From contig JAFYHC010000011.1 in NCBI GenBank assembly GCA_017539385.1, positions 1 through 32,220 of the forward strand: 32,220 nt of DNA, in the 5' to 3' direction. The position numbers and the translations under genes were made by a program. This document shows positions 16,750 to 24,451 of the stretch, in pieces. This DNA comes from Solobacterium sp. GTDB taxonomy: Bacteria > Bacillota_I > Bacilli_A > Erysipelotrichales > Erysipelotrichaceae. The number at the start of each line of letters is the position of its first letter. Position 1 is the stretch's first letter. A model generated the notes under the pieces. It searched no databases, was not told where the DNA came from, and saw only the letters and a program-made list of their open reading frames with translations.

Positions 16750-18726
16750 TCAGATGCTGTTCGCTGCTTCGTATGCGTCCCATACAGCTTTCATGATCGT
16801 TGCTGCACCGGTCGCATCACCGACTTCATAGATCGGAACACCCAGTTCCTTCCATTCTTCTTTCAGATTCGGTGCCGGACGGAAGCCAAGTGCAGAGACG
16901 ACAGTATCTGCCTTAAGCAGTTCTTTTGTACCGTCTGCTTTTTCAACACATGCGCCTTCGTCAGTGACTTCCACCAACTTTGTGGACGTATAGACTTTTA
17001 CATTCTTTGCTTCGAACAGATCGCAGATCATCTGCTTGTTCGGATACGGCGCATTGGCACCGCCGGCAGACATGATGTCATCCAGTGCTTCGACGATCGT
17101 GACATCTTTGCCCTGATTTGCTTCATCCAGTGCAATTTCGCAGCCGACCAGTCCGCCGCCGACGATGACGACTTTCTGACCGATCTGTTCCGGATGATTG
17201 ATGGCATCGAGGGAAGTGACTGCCTTATCCAATCCCGGGATCTTCGGTGCAGCGACATTACTGCCGGTTGCGAGAATGATGGCATCCGGTTCTTCCTTCT
17301 TAATGCAGTTGATGCATGGCTCATGGTCGAGTTTTACATTAACACCCAGTGTTTCCAGTTCTCTCTGATACCATTCATTCAGTTTGCGGATCTCCGTCTT
17401 GAAGCTGTGTGCACCGGCTTCGACGATATGACCGCCCAGGTGATCGGACTTTTCAAACAGCGTCACTTTGTATCCGCGGAGTGCAGATGTACGCGCTGCT
17501 TCCATGCCGGCAACACCGCCGCCGACAACAACGACTTTCTTATCGCCATTGCCCGGCTTCAGACCGACAACGAGTTCTCTTGCGGCCTGCGGGTTCACAG
17601 CACAGGAGGACGGAAGACCAAGTTCAATGCCTCTGCTGTAGCAGCCCATGTTGCAGCCGATGCATGGACGGATCTTGTCCACATTGCCTGCATATACCTT
17701 GTTTGGATATTCCGGATCGGCAAGGGACGGACGGCCAAGACCGATGGCATCGATCTCACCCTTTTCCACAGCTGCCAATGCAAGATCATAGTCCTGCATG
17801 CGTCCGCCGGCAATGACCGGAATACTGACTTCTTTCTTCGCAGCTGCTGCAAGCGGGATCATGAATCCCTGCGGATTGTACATCGGCGGACATGCATAAT
17901 AGAACGAATCATATGTGCCGGTATCGACATCCAGGAAGTCATATCCATAGGATTCCAGCATCTTGCTGATCTGTACGCCTTCTTCCAGTGTACGGCCGAC
18001 TTCTTCTTCACCGGTCAGTGTTGCCTTGTCATAGTCTTTGATATATGTCTTCAGACCAAGACGCATGCCGACCGGGAAGTCTTTTCCGCACTTTGCATGA
18101 ATGCCTTCGACGATTTCTCTTGCACAGCGCAGACGGTTCTCCAGCGATCCGCCGTATTCATCTGTACGCCGGTTGAAGAATGCCATCGCCATCTGATCCA
18201 GCAGATAGCCCCAGTGCATGGCATGGATCTCCACACCGTCATAGCCGCATGCCTTGGCGACTTCTGCACCTTCAATGATATCGGCGATCTTCTGTTTGAT
18301 CTGTTCTGTTGTCAGTTCCGGAGATTTCTGATCCGGATAATGCCATACCGGGTTCTCCGACGGTCCGGGCAGATTGGGATAGTTGCGTCCAAGACCAAGC
18401 GTGATCTGGCAGAAAATTTTGCCGCCGGCCTCATGGATCGCATCAGTCAGGATTTTCGCTCTTTCCTGCCAGTGCGCACTTTGGCTGATGATCGTACCCA
18501 GTGCAGAATACGGATCCACATGATAGTCCGTCGCAGCTGCACCCGGAATGATCAGTCCAAAGCCGCCTTCCGTACGTGTCTTGAGATACTTGATGAAGTT
18601 GTCCGAGAAGCCGCCCTGTTCATCATAAGTGAGCGCCCCCATCGACATTGGAAGTACCGTATACCGGTTTGGAATTTCCACTCTGGCAATCCGGTATGGT
18701 GTGTTTAAAACATCATACTTGCTCAT
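16750..18726 (-). CDS. Fe-S/FMN/FAD old-yellow-enzyme family oxidoreductase (2,4-dienoyl-CoA reductase / enoate reductase type)
   Basis: A 658-residue multidomain flavoenzyme. Residues 1-about 350 form an old-yellow-enzyme TIM barrel that binds FMN (VEIHAMHWGYLLDQ with H168 and H171; NRRTDEYGGSLENR; VIAGGRM). A 4Fe-4S cluster site follows (Cys355, Cys358, Cys362, Cys375). Two dinucleotide folds (VVVVGGGVAGMEAA near 398; VVIVGGGLVG near 520) bind FAD and NAD(P)H. Electrons pass from NAD(P)H via FAD and Fe-S to FMN to reduce an activated C=C bond. Relatives act on dienoyl-CoA, cinnamate-like acids, or steroid and bile-acid enones (BaiCD/BaiH group); the substrate cannot be chosen from sequence. 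AAAGGAG lies 10 nt before the ATG. It is monocistronic and diverges from two aldo/keto reductase genes. Confidence 0.93.
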   Translation of the reverse strand: MSKYDVLNTPYRIARVEIPNRYTVLPMSMGALTYDEQGGFSDNFIKYLKTRTEGGFGLIIPGAAATDYHVDPYSALGTIISQSAHWQERAKILTDAIHEAGGKIFCQITLGLGRNYPNLPGPSENPVWHYPDQKSPELTTEQIKQKIADIIEGAEVAKACGYDGVEIHAMHWGYLLDQMAMAFFNRRTDEYGGSLENRLRCAREIVEGIHAKCGKDFPVGMRLGLKTYIKDYDKATLTGEEEVGRTLEEGVQISKMLESYGYDFLDVDTGTYDSFYYACPPMYNPQGFMIPLAAAAKKEVSIPVIAGGRMQDYDLALAAVEKGEIDAIGLGRPSLADPEYPNKVYAGNVDKIRPCIGCNMGCYSRGIELGLPSSCAVNPQAARELVVGLKPGNGDKKVVVVGGGVAGMEAARTSALRGYKVTLFEKSDHLGGHIVEAGAHSFKTEIRKLNEWYQRELETLGVNVKLDHEPCINCIKKEEPDAIILATGSNVAAPKIPGLDKAVTSLDAINHPEQIGQKVVIVGGGLVGCEIALDEANQGKDVTIVEALDDIMSAGGANAPYPNKQMICDLFEAKNVKVYTSTKLVEVTDEGACVEKADGTKELLKADTVVSALGFRPAPNLKEEWKELGVPIYEVGDATGAATIMKAVWDAYEAANSI

Positions 18727-18752
18727 TATGTATACACTCCTTTGTTATGTTT

Positions 18753-18758
18753 ATTATA
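18753..18758 (-). promoter_or_regulatory. -10 element of the enoate-reductase-like gene
   Basis: A perfect TATAAT on the minus strand, about 26 nt before the start codon, in a very AT-rich stretch. No clear -35 is visible. The rest of the divergent intergenic region (18727-18901) also holds several GCATGCAT-like repeats near 18781-18836. Confidence 0.45.
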
Positions 18759-18901
18759 GTTTATTATTTTATTTTTATACGCATGCATGCTCTGAATTGC
18801 TGCAGGCATGCATTATTTGCATAGAATCCCATGCAATATAAATATTCGTTATATTTCCAGTCATCTACTATGCTATAAGCGTAATAAAAGAGGAGGAACG
18901 T

Positions 18902-20035
18902 ATGATTTACAGAAATTTCCAGGATATACAATTATCGGCACTTGGCTTTGGTGCCATGCGCTTACCGGTTCTGCATAACAATGACCATGAGATCGACGAA
19001 GACGCTGCCCTGCGTATGGTCGATACAGCCATGAACAACGGCATTAACTACTACGATACCGCATGGGGATACCATGGCGGCAATTCCGAGACCGTACTGG
19101 GAAAGGCACTGGCACGCTATCCCCGCGACAGTTATTATCTTGCTACAAAATTCCCAGGCTATGACGCATCCAACTGGGGCAAGGTCGAAGAGATCTTTGA
19201 AAAGCAGCTGGAGAAACTGGGTGTGGAATATTTCGACTTTTATCTTTTCCACAATGTATGCGAAATGAATATCGATGCCTATCTGGATGATGAGAAATAC
19301 GGCATCTTCAGCTATCTCATGAAGCAGAAGGAAAACGGACGCATCCGCCATCTTGGCTTCTCATGCCATGGCAAGATCGATGTCCTGCAGCGCTTCCTGG
19401 ATGCATATGGCAGTGAGATGGAATTCTGCCAGCTGCAGTTGAATTATCTGGACTGGACATTCCAGGGCGGCAAAGACAAAGTCGCTCTGCTGGATCAGTG
19501 GAACATACCGGTATGGGTCATGGAACCGCTGCGCGGCGGTAAACTGGCAAAGCTGCCGACGGATACCGAGGAAAAGCTGCACTCCCTTCGTCCGGATGAA
19601 GAGATCCCGGCATGGGCATTCCGCTTCCTGCAGAGCATTCCTTCTATCACTATGATCCTCTCCGGCATGTCCAACGAAGAACAGCTGCAGAAGAATCTGA
19701 AGACTTTCTCTGTCGAAAGACCGCTCACACAGGAAGAAAACCACATCCTGCTGGAAGAAGCAGGGAAAATGCTGAAGAAGGGGACTGTGCCATGTACCGC
19801 ATGTCACTATTGTGTCAGCCACTGTCCGATGTCCCTCGACATTCCGCATCTGCTCTCTCTTTACAATGAACATGCCTATACCGGCGGCGGCTTCATCGCT
19901 CCGATGGCATTGAGCGCTCTTCCGGAAGACAAGCGTCCGCAGGCATGCATCCAGTGCCACAGCTGTGAGCAGGTATGTCCGCAGCAGATCCATATTCCGG
20001 ATGTACTGACAGATTTCAGCGCCAGACTCGGATGA
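18902..20035 (+). CDS. Aldo/keto reductase with C-terminal 2x[4Fe-4S] ferredoxin-like domain
   Basis: A 377-residue protein. An AKR barrel starts directly (LSALGFGAMRLP) and carries the catalytic tetrad: Asp52 and Tyr57 (YDTAWGY), Lys83 (ATKFP) and His117 (LFHNV). From about residue 295 a ferredoxin-like domain holds two full CxxCxxCxxxCP motifs, CTACHYCVSHCP and CIQCHSCEQVCP. This fusion is common in anaerobes. It suggests electron exchange with ferredoxin rather than only NAD(P)H, though the natural substrate is unknown. AGGAGG lies 5 nt before the ATG. Its TGA overlaps the first possible ATG of the next aldo/keto reductase gene. Confidence 0.92.
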   Translation: MIYRNFQDIQLSALGFGAMRLPVLHNNDHEIDEDAALRMVDTAMNNGINYYDTAWGYHGGNSETVLGKALARYPRDSYYLATKFPGYDASNWGKVEEIFEKQLEKLGVEYFDFYLFHNVCEMNIDAYLDDEKYGIFSYLMKQKENGRIRHLGFSCHGKIDVLQRFLDAYGSEMEFCQLQLNYLDWTFQGGKDKVALLDQWNIPVWVMEPLRGGKLAKLPTDTEEKLHSLRPDEEIPAWAFRFLQSIPSITMILSGMSNEEQLQKNLKTFSVERPLTQEENHILLEEAGKMLKKGTVPCTACHYCVSHCPMSLDIPHLLSLYNEHAYTGGGFIAPMALSALPEDKRPQACIQCHSCEQVCPQQIHIPDVLTDFSARLG

Positions 20036-20961
20036 GCATGAAGCATCTGGATGGAATCACCGCATGTATGGCAATGCTGTTATGCGGGTGTGCTTCCAAC
20101 ACAGCAGAACAGGAGGAAGAAACAGCCATGGTGCATACATTTGACTTTGAAACAAAAACCGTCCTTCTCAACAGCGGCTATACCATGCCAATTGTGGGTC
20201 TTGGCACATATGCACTGGACCATGATACATGCGTAAATTCGATCATGGCGCTGATGGAACACGGCGGTCGTCTGATCGATACCGCCTATATGTATCACAA
20301 CGAAGAAGCAGTCGGTGAAGGTGTCCGCAAAGCCATGAAGGAATTCAACATTCCCCGTGAAGACATCTTTGTGATCACAAAACTATATCCCAACCAGTTC
20401 CATGATCCGGAAACAGCCATTGAAGAAGCACTGCGCAAACTGGACATCGGCTATATCGACATGATGCTTCTGCATCATCCCGGTACGGATGATGTCAAAG
20501 CCTACAAGGCAATGGAAACCTATGTTAAGAAGGGACTGATCCGCTCTCTTGGCCTATCCAACTGGTATGTAAAAGAACTGACAGACTTCCTGCCGAAAGT
20601 AACGATCACACCATCTCTGGTGCAGAACGAGATCCATCCCTATTACCAGGAACAGGACGTTGTCCCATTCATCCAGGAGAAGGGAATCGCTGTGCAATGC
20701 TGGTATCCGCTGGGCGGACGCGGCTATACCAGAGAGCTTCTCAATGATCCGGTGATCGTATCCATCGCGGATGCACATGGTGTCTCTGCTGCCCAGGTCA
20801 TTCTGCGCTGGGATCTGCAGCGCGGCATCATCGTCATTCCCGGCTCCGGCAATCCCGACCATGTCAGAGAAAACCTGGACCTCTTTGATTTCTCTTTGAC
20901 AGAAGAAGAAATGGAACAAATCAACGCACTCGACCGGAACGAAAAACATGACTGGTACTAA
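20032..20961 (+). CDS. Aldo/keto reductase with lipoprotein-like N-terminus (start uncertain)
   Basis: A 309-residue reading from ATG 20032, or 307 from ATG 20038. The AKR barrel holds Asp83 and Tyr88 (LIDTAYMYHN), Lys117 (ITKLYP) and His148 (LLHHP), with a conserved NADPH-binding end (VIPGSGNPDHVREN). The N-terminus carries a hydrophobic core ending LLCGC (Cys20) and a polar linker (SNTAEQEEE), so it resembles a lipoprotein signal. The first ATG overlaps the upstream stop (ATGA), which suggests coupling, but no strong site precedes it. An alternative start at 20128 (MVHTFDF) has AGGAGG 11 nt upstream and would give a normal cytoplasmic enzyme of 277 residues. I favour the long form because the lipobox-like frame is open and continuous. 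Confidence 0.85.
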   Translation: MSMKHLDGITACMAMLLCGCASNTAEQEEETAMVHTFDFETKTVLLNSGYTMPIVGLGTYALDHDTCVNSIMALMEHGGRLIDTAYMYHNEEAVGEGVRKAMKEFNIPREDIFVITKLYPNQFHDPETAIEEALRKLDIGYIDMMLLHHPGTDDVKAYKAMETYVKKGLIRSLGLSNWYVKELTDFLPKVTITPSLVQNEIHPYYQEQDVVPFIQEKGIAVQCWYPLGGRGYTRELLNDPVIVSIADAHGVSAAQVILRWDLQRGIIVIPGSGNPDHVRENLDLFDFSLTEEEMEQINALDRNEKHDWY

Positions 20962-20983
20962 TAGCGTATTCCTGTGCGATAAT

Positions 20984-21003
20984 ACGTACAGGAGTACGTT
21001 TTT
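20984..21003 (+). other. Hairpin with T run enclosing the next gene's ribosome binding site
   Basis: ACGTAC (20984-20989), loop AGGA, GTACGT (20994-20999), then T residues to 21003. It looks like a minimal terminator for the aldo/keto reductase genes, but its loop carries the AGGAG site of the gene starting at 21004. Confidence 0.45.
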
Positions 21004-21792
21004 ATGATGCAGAGAATATCCGATACAGAAGTTATATTTGGTTCCTATCCGCAGACAGAGATCCCTGGTCCGCTGTCTGCCGGCAATCCTGCACGCATGC
21101 TGAAAACACCATCGCAGGAATACGAAGCGATGCTGCAGAAAGAATTCCTGCAGGGTAAAGGTCCGCTTTGGATGGATATGATGCACAAAGACGGCACGAT
21201 GATCCGTCAGCGTGTTGTTTCCGCTTTTCCAAAATATTACAAGTATGAGCCGATCGTATGGCAGATCCTGTCAGAAACAGAAACGGAAATGGAACTCGTT
21301 TCTGCTTCTGTTCTGGATGGACAGGTCTTTCATCCGCAGTATCATACTGTGCATATTCCATTTACAGGTACATGGCACTATATTCTGAATACTGCCATCC
21401 CTGCATCTGTGTATGATCATAGTTTTCTCTGCCTCTGGCTCAATACAGTCTTTATGACCACTGCCTTCAGCAAAGAACAGCAGGGTCATCTGCTGGAAAC
21501 ACTGCCCGCCAATGATGTATTATCCACCTATAAAAGCGATGCACTGCCGGCAGTGCGCCCCTGCATCACCCTGATCAGCAAAAGCGAATACGAGACACTT
21601 GGATGCCCAGCCAAATCTATGAGTGACTATGCCCAATGTTCTTCCATCAATGACTGGTGGCTGAAGGATCCCTGGCATGACAGCTTCAGCGATACCAAGG
21701 AAGAAGGCGCTCTGGTCACGACCGCCCGCAAAGGATTTGGTGATGTAGATCGTCTGTGCGGCATCGTCCCGAAAATACGCATTCGAAAGTAA
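21004..21792 (+). CDS. DUF6273 domain protein
   Basis: A 262-residue protein with the DUF6273 layout: IFGSYPQTE at the start, PIVWQILSETE, ELVSASVLDGQ, a central HSFLCLWLNTVF with FMTTAFSKEQQ, LISKSEYETLG and a late WWLKDPW block. Such domains are frequent in gut Bacillota, usually on surface proteins or near kinases, with no proven activity. Here there is no signal peptide, so it is probably cytoplasmic. AGGAG lies 9 nt before the first ATG, inside the loop of a small hairpin. A second ATG follows directly at 21007. It sits between an aldo/keto reductase and an Fe-S flavoprotein on the same strand. Confidence 0.75.
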   Translation: MMQRISDTEVIFGSYPQTEIPGPLSAGNPARMLKTPSQEYEAMLQKEFLQGKGPLWMDMMHKDGTMIRQRVVSAFPKYYKYEPIVWQILSETETEMELVSASVLDGQVFHPQYHTVHIPFTGTWHYILNTAIPASVYDHSFLCLWLNTVFMTTAFSKEQQGHLLETLPANDVLSTYKSDALPAVRPCITLISKSEYETLGCPAKSMSDYAQCSSINDWWLKDPWHDSFSDTKEEGALVTTARKGFGDVDRLCGIVPKIRIRK

Positions 21793-21818
21793 CATATACT
21801 GCAAAACAGGAGGATTAT

Positions 21819-22445
21819 ATGCCAAAAGTATTGTTGATCAATGGAAGTCCCCATCCCAATGGATGCACTGCCCGCGCCCTCAAAGAAATGATCCCTGTCT
21901 TTGAAAGCCAGGGAATCGAAGCAGAACTCATTCACATTGGAAACAAAGACATCCGCGGATGCATTTCCTGCAACACCTGCAGCAAGACCGGCAAATGCGT
22001 GTTCAATGATGCTGTTAATGAGACAGCAGCTAAATTTGAACAGGCAGACGGACTTGTCATCGGCAGCCCGGTCTACTACGGTTCTCCCAACGGTACTGCA
22101 CTTGCCTTCATGGACCGTCTGTTCTACAGCACACCGTTCTCCAAAGTAAACAAAGTCGGTGCTGCTGTTGTCAGCTGCAGAAGGGGAGGCAACACGGCTT
22201 CTTTCGATGTCCTGAACAAATACTTCACCATCTCCGGAATGCCTGTGGCTTCTGCCAATTACTGGAACCAGGTTCATGGCTTCACTGCAGAAGACGTAGA
22301 AAAAGACCTGGAAGGCCTGTGCACCATGCGCAATCTTGCCCGTTCCATGTCTTATCTCATTCATGCTCTCGCCGCTGCCAAAGACGCATGCGGAGCACTG
22401 GAATTTGAAAAAGGTCCTTTCACCAGTTTCCCGGACGGAAAATGA
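21819..22445 (+). CDS. Iron-sulfur flavoprotein / NAD(P)H-dependent FMN reductase family
   Basis: A 208-residue flavodoxin-like protein. LLINGSPHPNGCTA at the N-terminus is the FMN phosphate-binding loop. Cys48, Cys51, Cys54 and Cys60 (GCISCNTCSKTGKC) form the compact cysteine motif of iron-sulfur flavoproteins. GSPVYYGSPNGTALAFMDR is the second conserved flavin-contact block. Such proteins shuttle electrons from ferredoxin or NAD(P)H to small acceptors in anaerobes. The frame is open from 21756, but AGGAGG lies 5 nt before ATG 21819. It ends the plus-strand redox run and is followed by a strong terminator. Confidence 0.9.
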   Translation: MPKVLLINGSPHPNGCTARALKEMIPVFESQGIEAELIHIGNKDIRGCISCNTCSKTGKCVFNDAVNETAAKFEQADGLVIGSPVYYGSPNGTALAFMDRLFYSTPFSKVNKVGAAVVSCRRGGNTASFDVLNKYFTISGMPVASANYWNQVHGFTAEDVEKDLEGLCTMRNLARSMSYLIHALAAAKDACGALEFEKGPFTSFPDGK

Positions 22446-22454
22446 CCCATACTG

Positions 22455-22478
22455 CCGCAGGTTAACCTGCGGTTTTTT
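22455..22478 (+). terminator. Rho-independent terminator of the redox gene run
   Basis: CCGCAGG (22455-22461), loop TTAA, CCTGCGG (22466-22472), then six T residues, 9 nt after the flavoprotein stop. Confidence 0.92.
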
Positions 22479-22488
22479 CATATCCTGC

Positions 22489-22540
22489 GTTATATTTTTC
22501 TCAGATCGTATATTTTTACCTGTTCTGAGAAAAATATAAC
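22489..22540. repeat. Perfect 17 bp inverted repeat between convergent genes
   Basis: GTTATATTTTTCTCAGA (22489-22505) and TCTGAGAAAAATATAAC (22524-22540) are exact inverted copies separated by 18 bp, which itself repeats TATATTTTT. The T-rich arm comes first on both strands, so no T run trails the stem, unlike a terminator. It lies 6 nt past the AraC gene stop. Confidence 0.8.
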
Positions 22541-22546
22541 ATGATT

Positions 22547-23425
22547 TTATTCGGTTTTCTGTTCATTCGGCCGGTGAATATTCTGATATTCCTTGGGGGA
22601 TATGCCGTATTCTTTTTTAAATGCACGGTAGAACGAAGAATAATCGGTAAACCCATAGCGCATATACGCAGCTGTAGCGTTTTCCCCGCTTAAGAGACGC
22701 TCCGCAATGCTTTCCAGACGGCGCCGCGTAATATACTGATGCAGCGAGATGCCGTAATGATCATGGAACAGATGCGACAGGTAGTATTTTGATACAAAAA
22801 ATTCCAGGGCAATGCTGTTCAAAGAGAGATCATTTGTCAGATGCGTATTAATATGACGCACTACGGAAGACAGCAGGTCATCCGCAGAATCCTCCGGTTC
22901 TTCCAGCTCATGGATACGCCGGATCAATGACAGCAATAGTTCATTGACCGATAAAACAAGCATGGCACTGCGGCCGAAGCGCTCCGTATTGACTTCTTCC
23001 AGCAGACGGATCAGCTTTGCGTGCAGGGTATGACAGTCCGTCTCCGGCAGATGATACACGTATGTACCGGTCTTTCCCGTATGATCGATCAGCCAGCGGT
23101 AGGCATCTGACTGGTCCAGCAGGCCGGCATAGTACTGCCGTGACACCCAGAACACAAAACGCCTGTATGGTTTTTCCGGAGTCAATACACTGGCACGATG
23201 ACGGATCCCGGGCGGCACAACAACAATATCTCCGTATGTCAGCGGGATATTGTCTTTATTGATCTGCATTGCGACATCCCCATCCACAAAGAAATAGAAT
23301 TCATAATAATCATGCGTATGGGGAGAGACCGAACGAAAACCGGTGTCACTGTAATAGAAAATTTCAAAGTCCTCCGAAAGCATGTATTGTCTGGATGTAA
23401 ATGGAGAATAATAGGGCTGTTTCAT
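22547..23425 (-). CDS. AraC-family transcriptional regulator with N-terminal cupin
   Basis: A 292-residue regulator. Residues about 30-95 form a cupin ligand-binding domain (SPHTHDYYEFYFFVDG, LTYGDIVVVPPGIRH). About residues 185-285 form two helix-turn-helix units of the AraC type (LSLNSIALEFFVSKYYLSHLF; YMRYGFTDYSSFYRAFKKEYGISPKEY). It probably senses a small polar ligand such as a sugar. No Shine-Dalgarno precedes ATG 23425, but a promoter ends 6 nt upstream, so the mRNA may be leaderless. It diverges from the MBL-fold gene at 23536, its likely target. The intergenic region carries a TTGCA-N5-TGCAA inverted repeat over its own -35. Confidence 0.92.
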   Translation of the reverse strand: MKQPYYSPFTSRQYMLSEDFEIFYYSDTGFRSVSPHTHDYYEFYFFVDGDVAMQINKDNIPLTYGDIVVVPPGIRHRASVLTPEKPYRRFVFWVSRQYYAGLLDQSDAYRWLIDHTGKTGTYVYHLPETDCHTLHAKLIRLLEEVNTERFGRSAMLVLSVNELLLSLIRRIHELEEPEDSADDLLSSVVRHINTHLTNDLSLNSIALEFFVSKYYLSHLFHDHYGISLHQYITRRRLESIAERLLSGENATAAYMRYGFTDYSSFYRAFKKEYGISPKEYQNIHRPNEQKTE

Positions 23426-23431
23426 ATTTTG

Positions 23432-23468
23432 ATTGTATCGTGCTTAACAACTTTTGCAATATCTGCAA
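23432..23468 (-). promoter_or_regulatory. AraC gene promoter with overlapping inverted repeat
   Basis: TTGCAA (23459-23454), 16 bp spacer, TACAAT (23437-23432) on the minus strand. The predicted +1 is at about 23425, the A of the start codon. TTGCA (23454-23458) and TGCAA (23464-23468) form a perfect inverted repeat covering the -35, a plausible autoregulatory operator. Confidence 0.55.
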
Positions 23469-23535
23469 CAATGAATTTCAGTGTCACTTTTTTCGCATCT
23501 GCGCCATAATGGGTAATGAAAAAGGGTACAAATAT

Positions 23536-24378
23536 ATGAAAATTACATACTTTGGAACGACAACACTTCTCTTCGATGACGGAAAAGATCAGATCCTGTT
23601 TGACTGTCATTTTACAAGACCATCCCTGCCGGACTATATCCGCAGTAAAGAAACCGTATCGGATACTGCTTTGATCAATGAACTGCTGCGAAAGCATCAC
23701 ATTGACCGTCTGCGTGCAATCTTTATTTCGCATACCCACCATGATCATGTGCTGGATGCGCCATATACTGCGCTGCAGACCGGTGCGGTCATCTATGGTT
23801 CTTCTTCCGCCATGAATGTCGCAAGAGGCGGAAATGTACCGGAATCCCAAATGGTGCAGTTTGCGGACAACACATCCTATACCGTTGGAAATTACCGCAT
23901 CACGGTCATTCCATCCCTGCACTCCAAGCCAACGATTCTCAACAATGATCTGGGAGAGACGATCGATGCACCATTGGTGCAGCCGGCGAAGCTGCGTGAC
24001 TACAAAGAGGGCGGTTCCTACGACTTCTATTTCGAAACACCGGAAAAGACCTATATGATCCGTCCCAGCTTCAATTACATCAAAGGACAGATGGACCCCT
24101 ACAAGGCAGATATCCTCTTCCTTGGTGTAGCCGGTCTTGCCAAGGCAGATGCAGAGACGGAAAGAACGTTCTTTGCCGAAACAGCCGCAAAACTGCAGCC
24201 AAAGCTGATCATCCCGGTACACTGGGATAACTTTTTCTCCCGTCTGGATGTGCCTGCCAGAGGCATGGTTCCGCTGGTAGAGCATACAGAAGTGGTCTTC
24301 TTCAAACTGATGCAGTACTGCGAAGAGCACCAGATCGACTTCGTCGTGCAGATTCCGCGTACATCCATCACTTTATAA
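23536..24378 (+). CDS. MBL-fold metallohydrolase (UlaG/YtkL-like Beta-lactamase_2)
   Basis: A 280-residue metallo-beta-lactamase-fold protein. It opens directly with MKITYFGTTTLLFDDG, has the metal-binding motif SHTHHDH, LHSKP as a further ligand region, and a late HWDNFF block. The short pattern resembles the UlaG-like Beta-lactamase_2 group that includes lactonases and uncharacterised hydrolases; the substrate is unknown. The frame is open from 23401 but overlaps the AraC promoter. ATG 23536 has AAAGGG 9 nt upstream and matches the family start. It is likely controlled by the divergent AraC regulator. Confidence 0.88.
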   Translation: MKITYFGTTTLLFDDGKDQILFDCHFTRPSLPDYIRSKETVSDTALINELLRKHHIDRLRAIFISHTHHDHVLDAPYTALQTGAVIYGSSSAMNVARGGNVPESQMVQFADNTSYTVGNYRITVIPSLHSKPTILNNDLGETIDAPLVQPAKLRDYKEGGSYDFYFETPEKTYMIRPSFNYIKGQMDPYKADILFLGVAGLAKADAETERTFFAETAAKLQPKLIIPVHWDNFFSRLDVPARGMVPLVEHTEVVFFKLMQYCEEHQIDFVVQIPRTSITL

Positions 24379-24403
24379 TCGACATATAAAAGATATGTCG
24401 ATT
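24377..24403 (+). other. Stem-loop at the end of the MBL-fold gene
   Basis: AATCGACATAT (24377-24387), loop AAAAG, ATATGTCGATT (24393-24403): a perfect 11 bp stem that begins inside the stop codon. There is no T run directly after it, though a T-rich stretch starts near 24416. It may act as a weak terminator or an mRNA 3' stabiliser before the lipase gene. Confidence 0.5.
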
Positions 24404-24451
24404 GTCATGCATGGCTTCTTTTCTTACAGTTAAAGAAACAGGAGCACTGCC

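Noticed and set aside
16738..18708. A 656-codon open frame on the plus strand opposite the enoate-reductase-like gene
   Set aside because: It mirrors the minus-strand gene almost end to end. The antisense product is rich in Cys, Phe and Ile and has no recognisable domain. The minus-strand frame has full family motifs, so this is a codon-bias shadow.
16750..18726. Naming the enoate-reductase-like gene baiCD or baiH
   Set aside because: The domain layout is shared by several enzyme groups and no other bai gene is in the window.
18781..18836. GCATGCAT-like repeats in the divergent intergenic region
   Set aside because: Short and irregular, with no clear symmetry or spacing; noted but too weak to call an operator.
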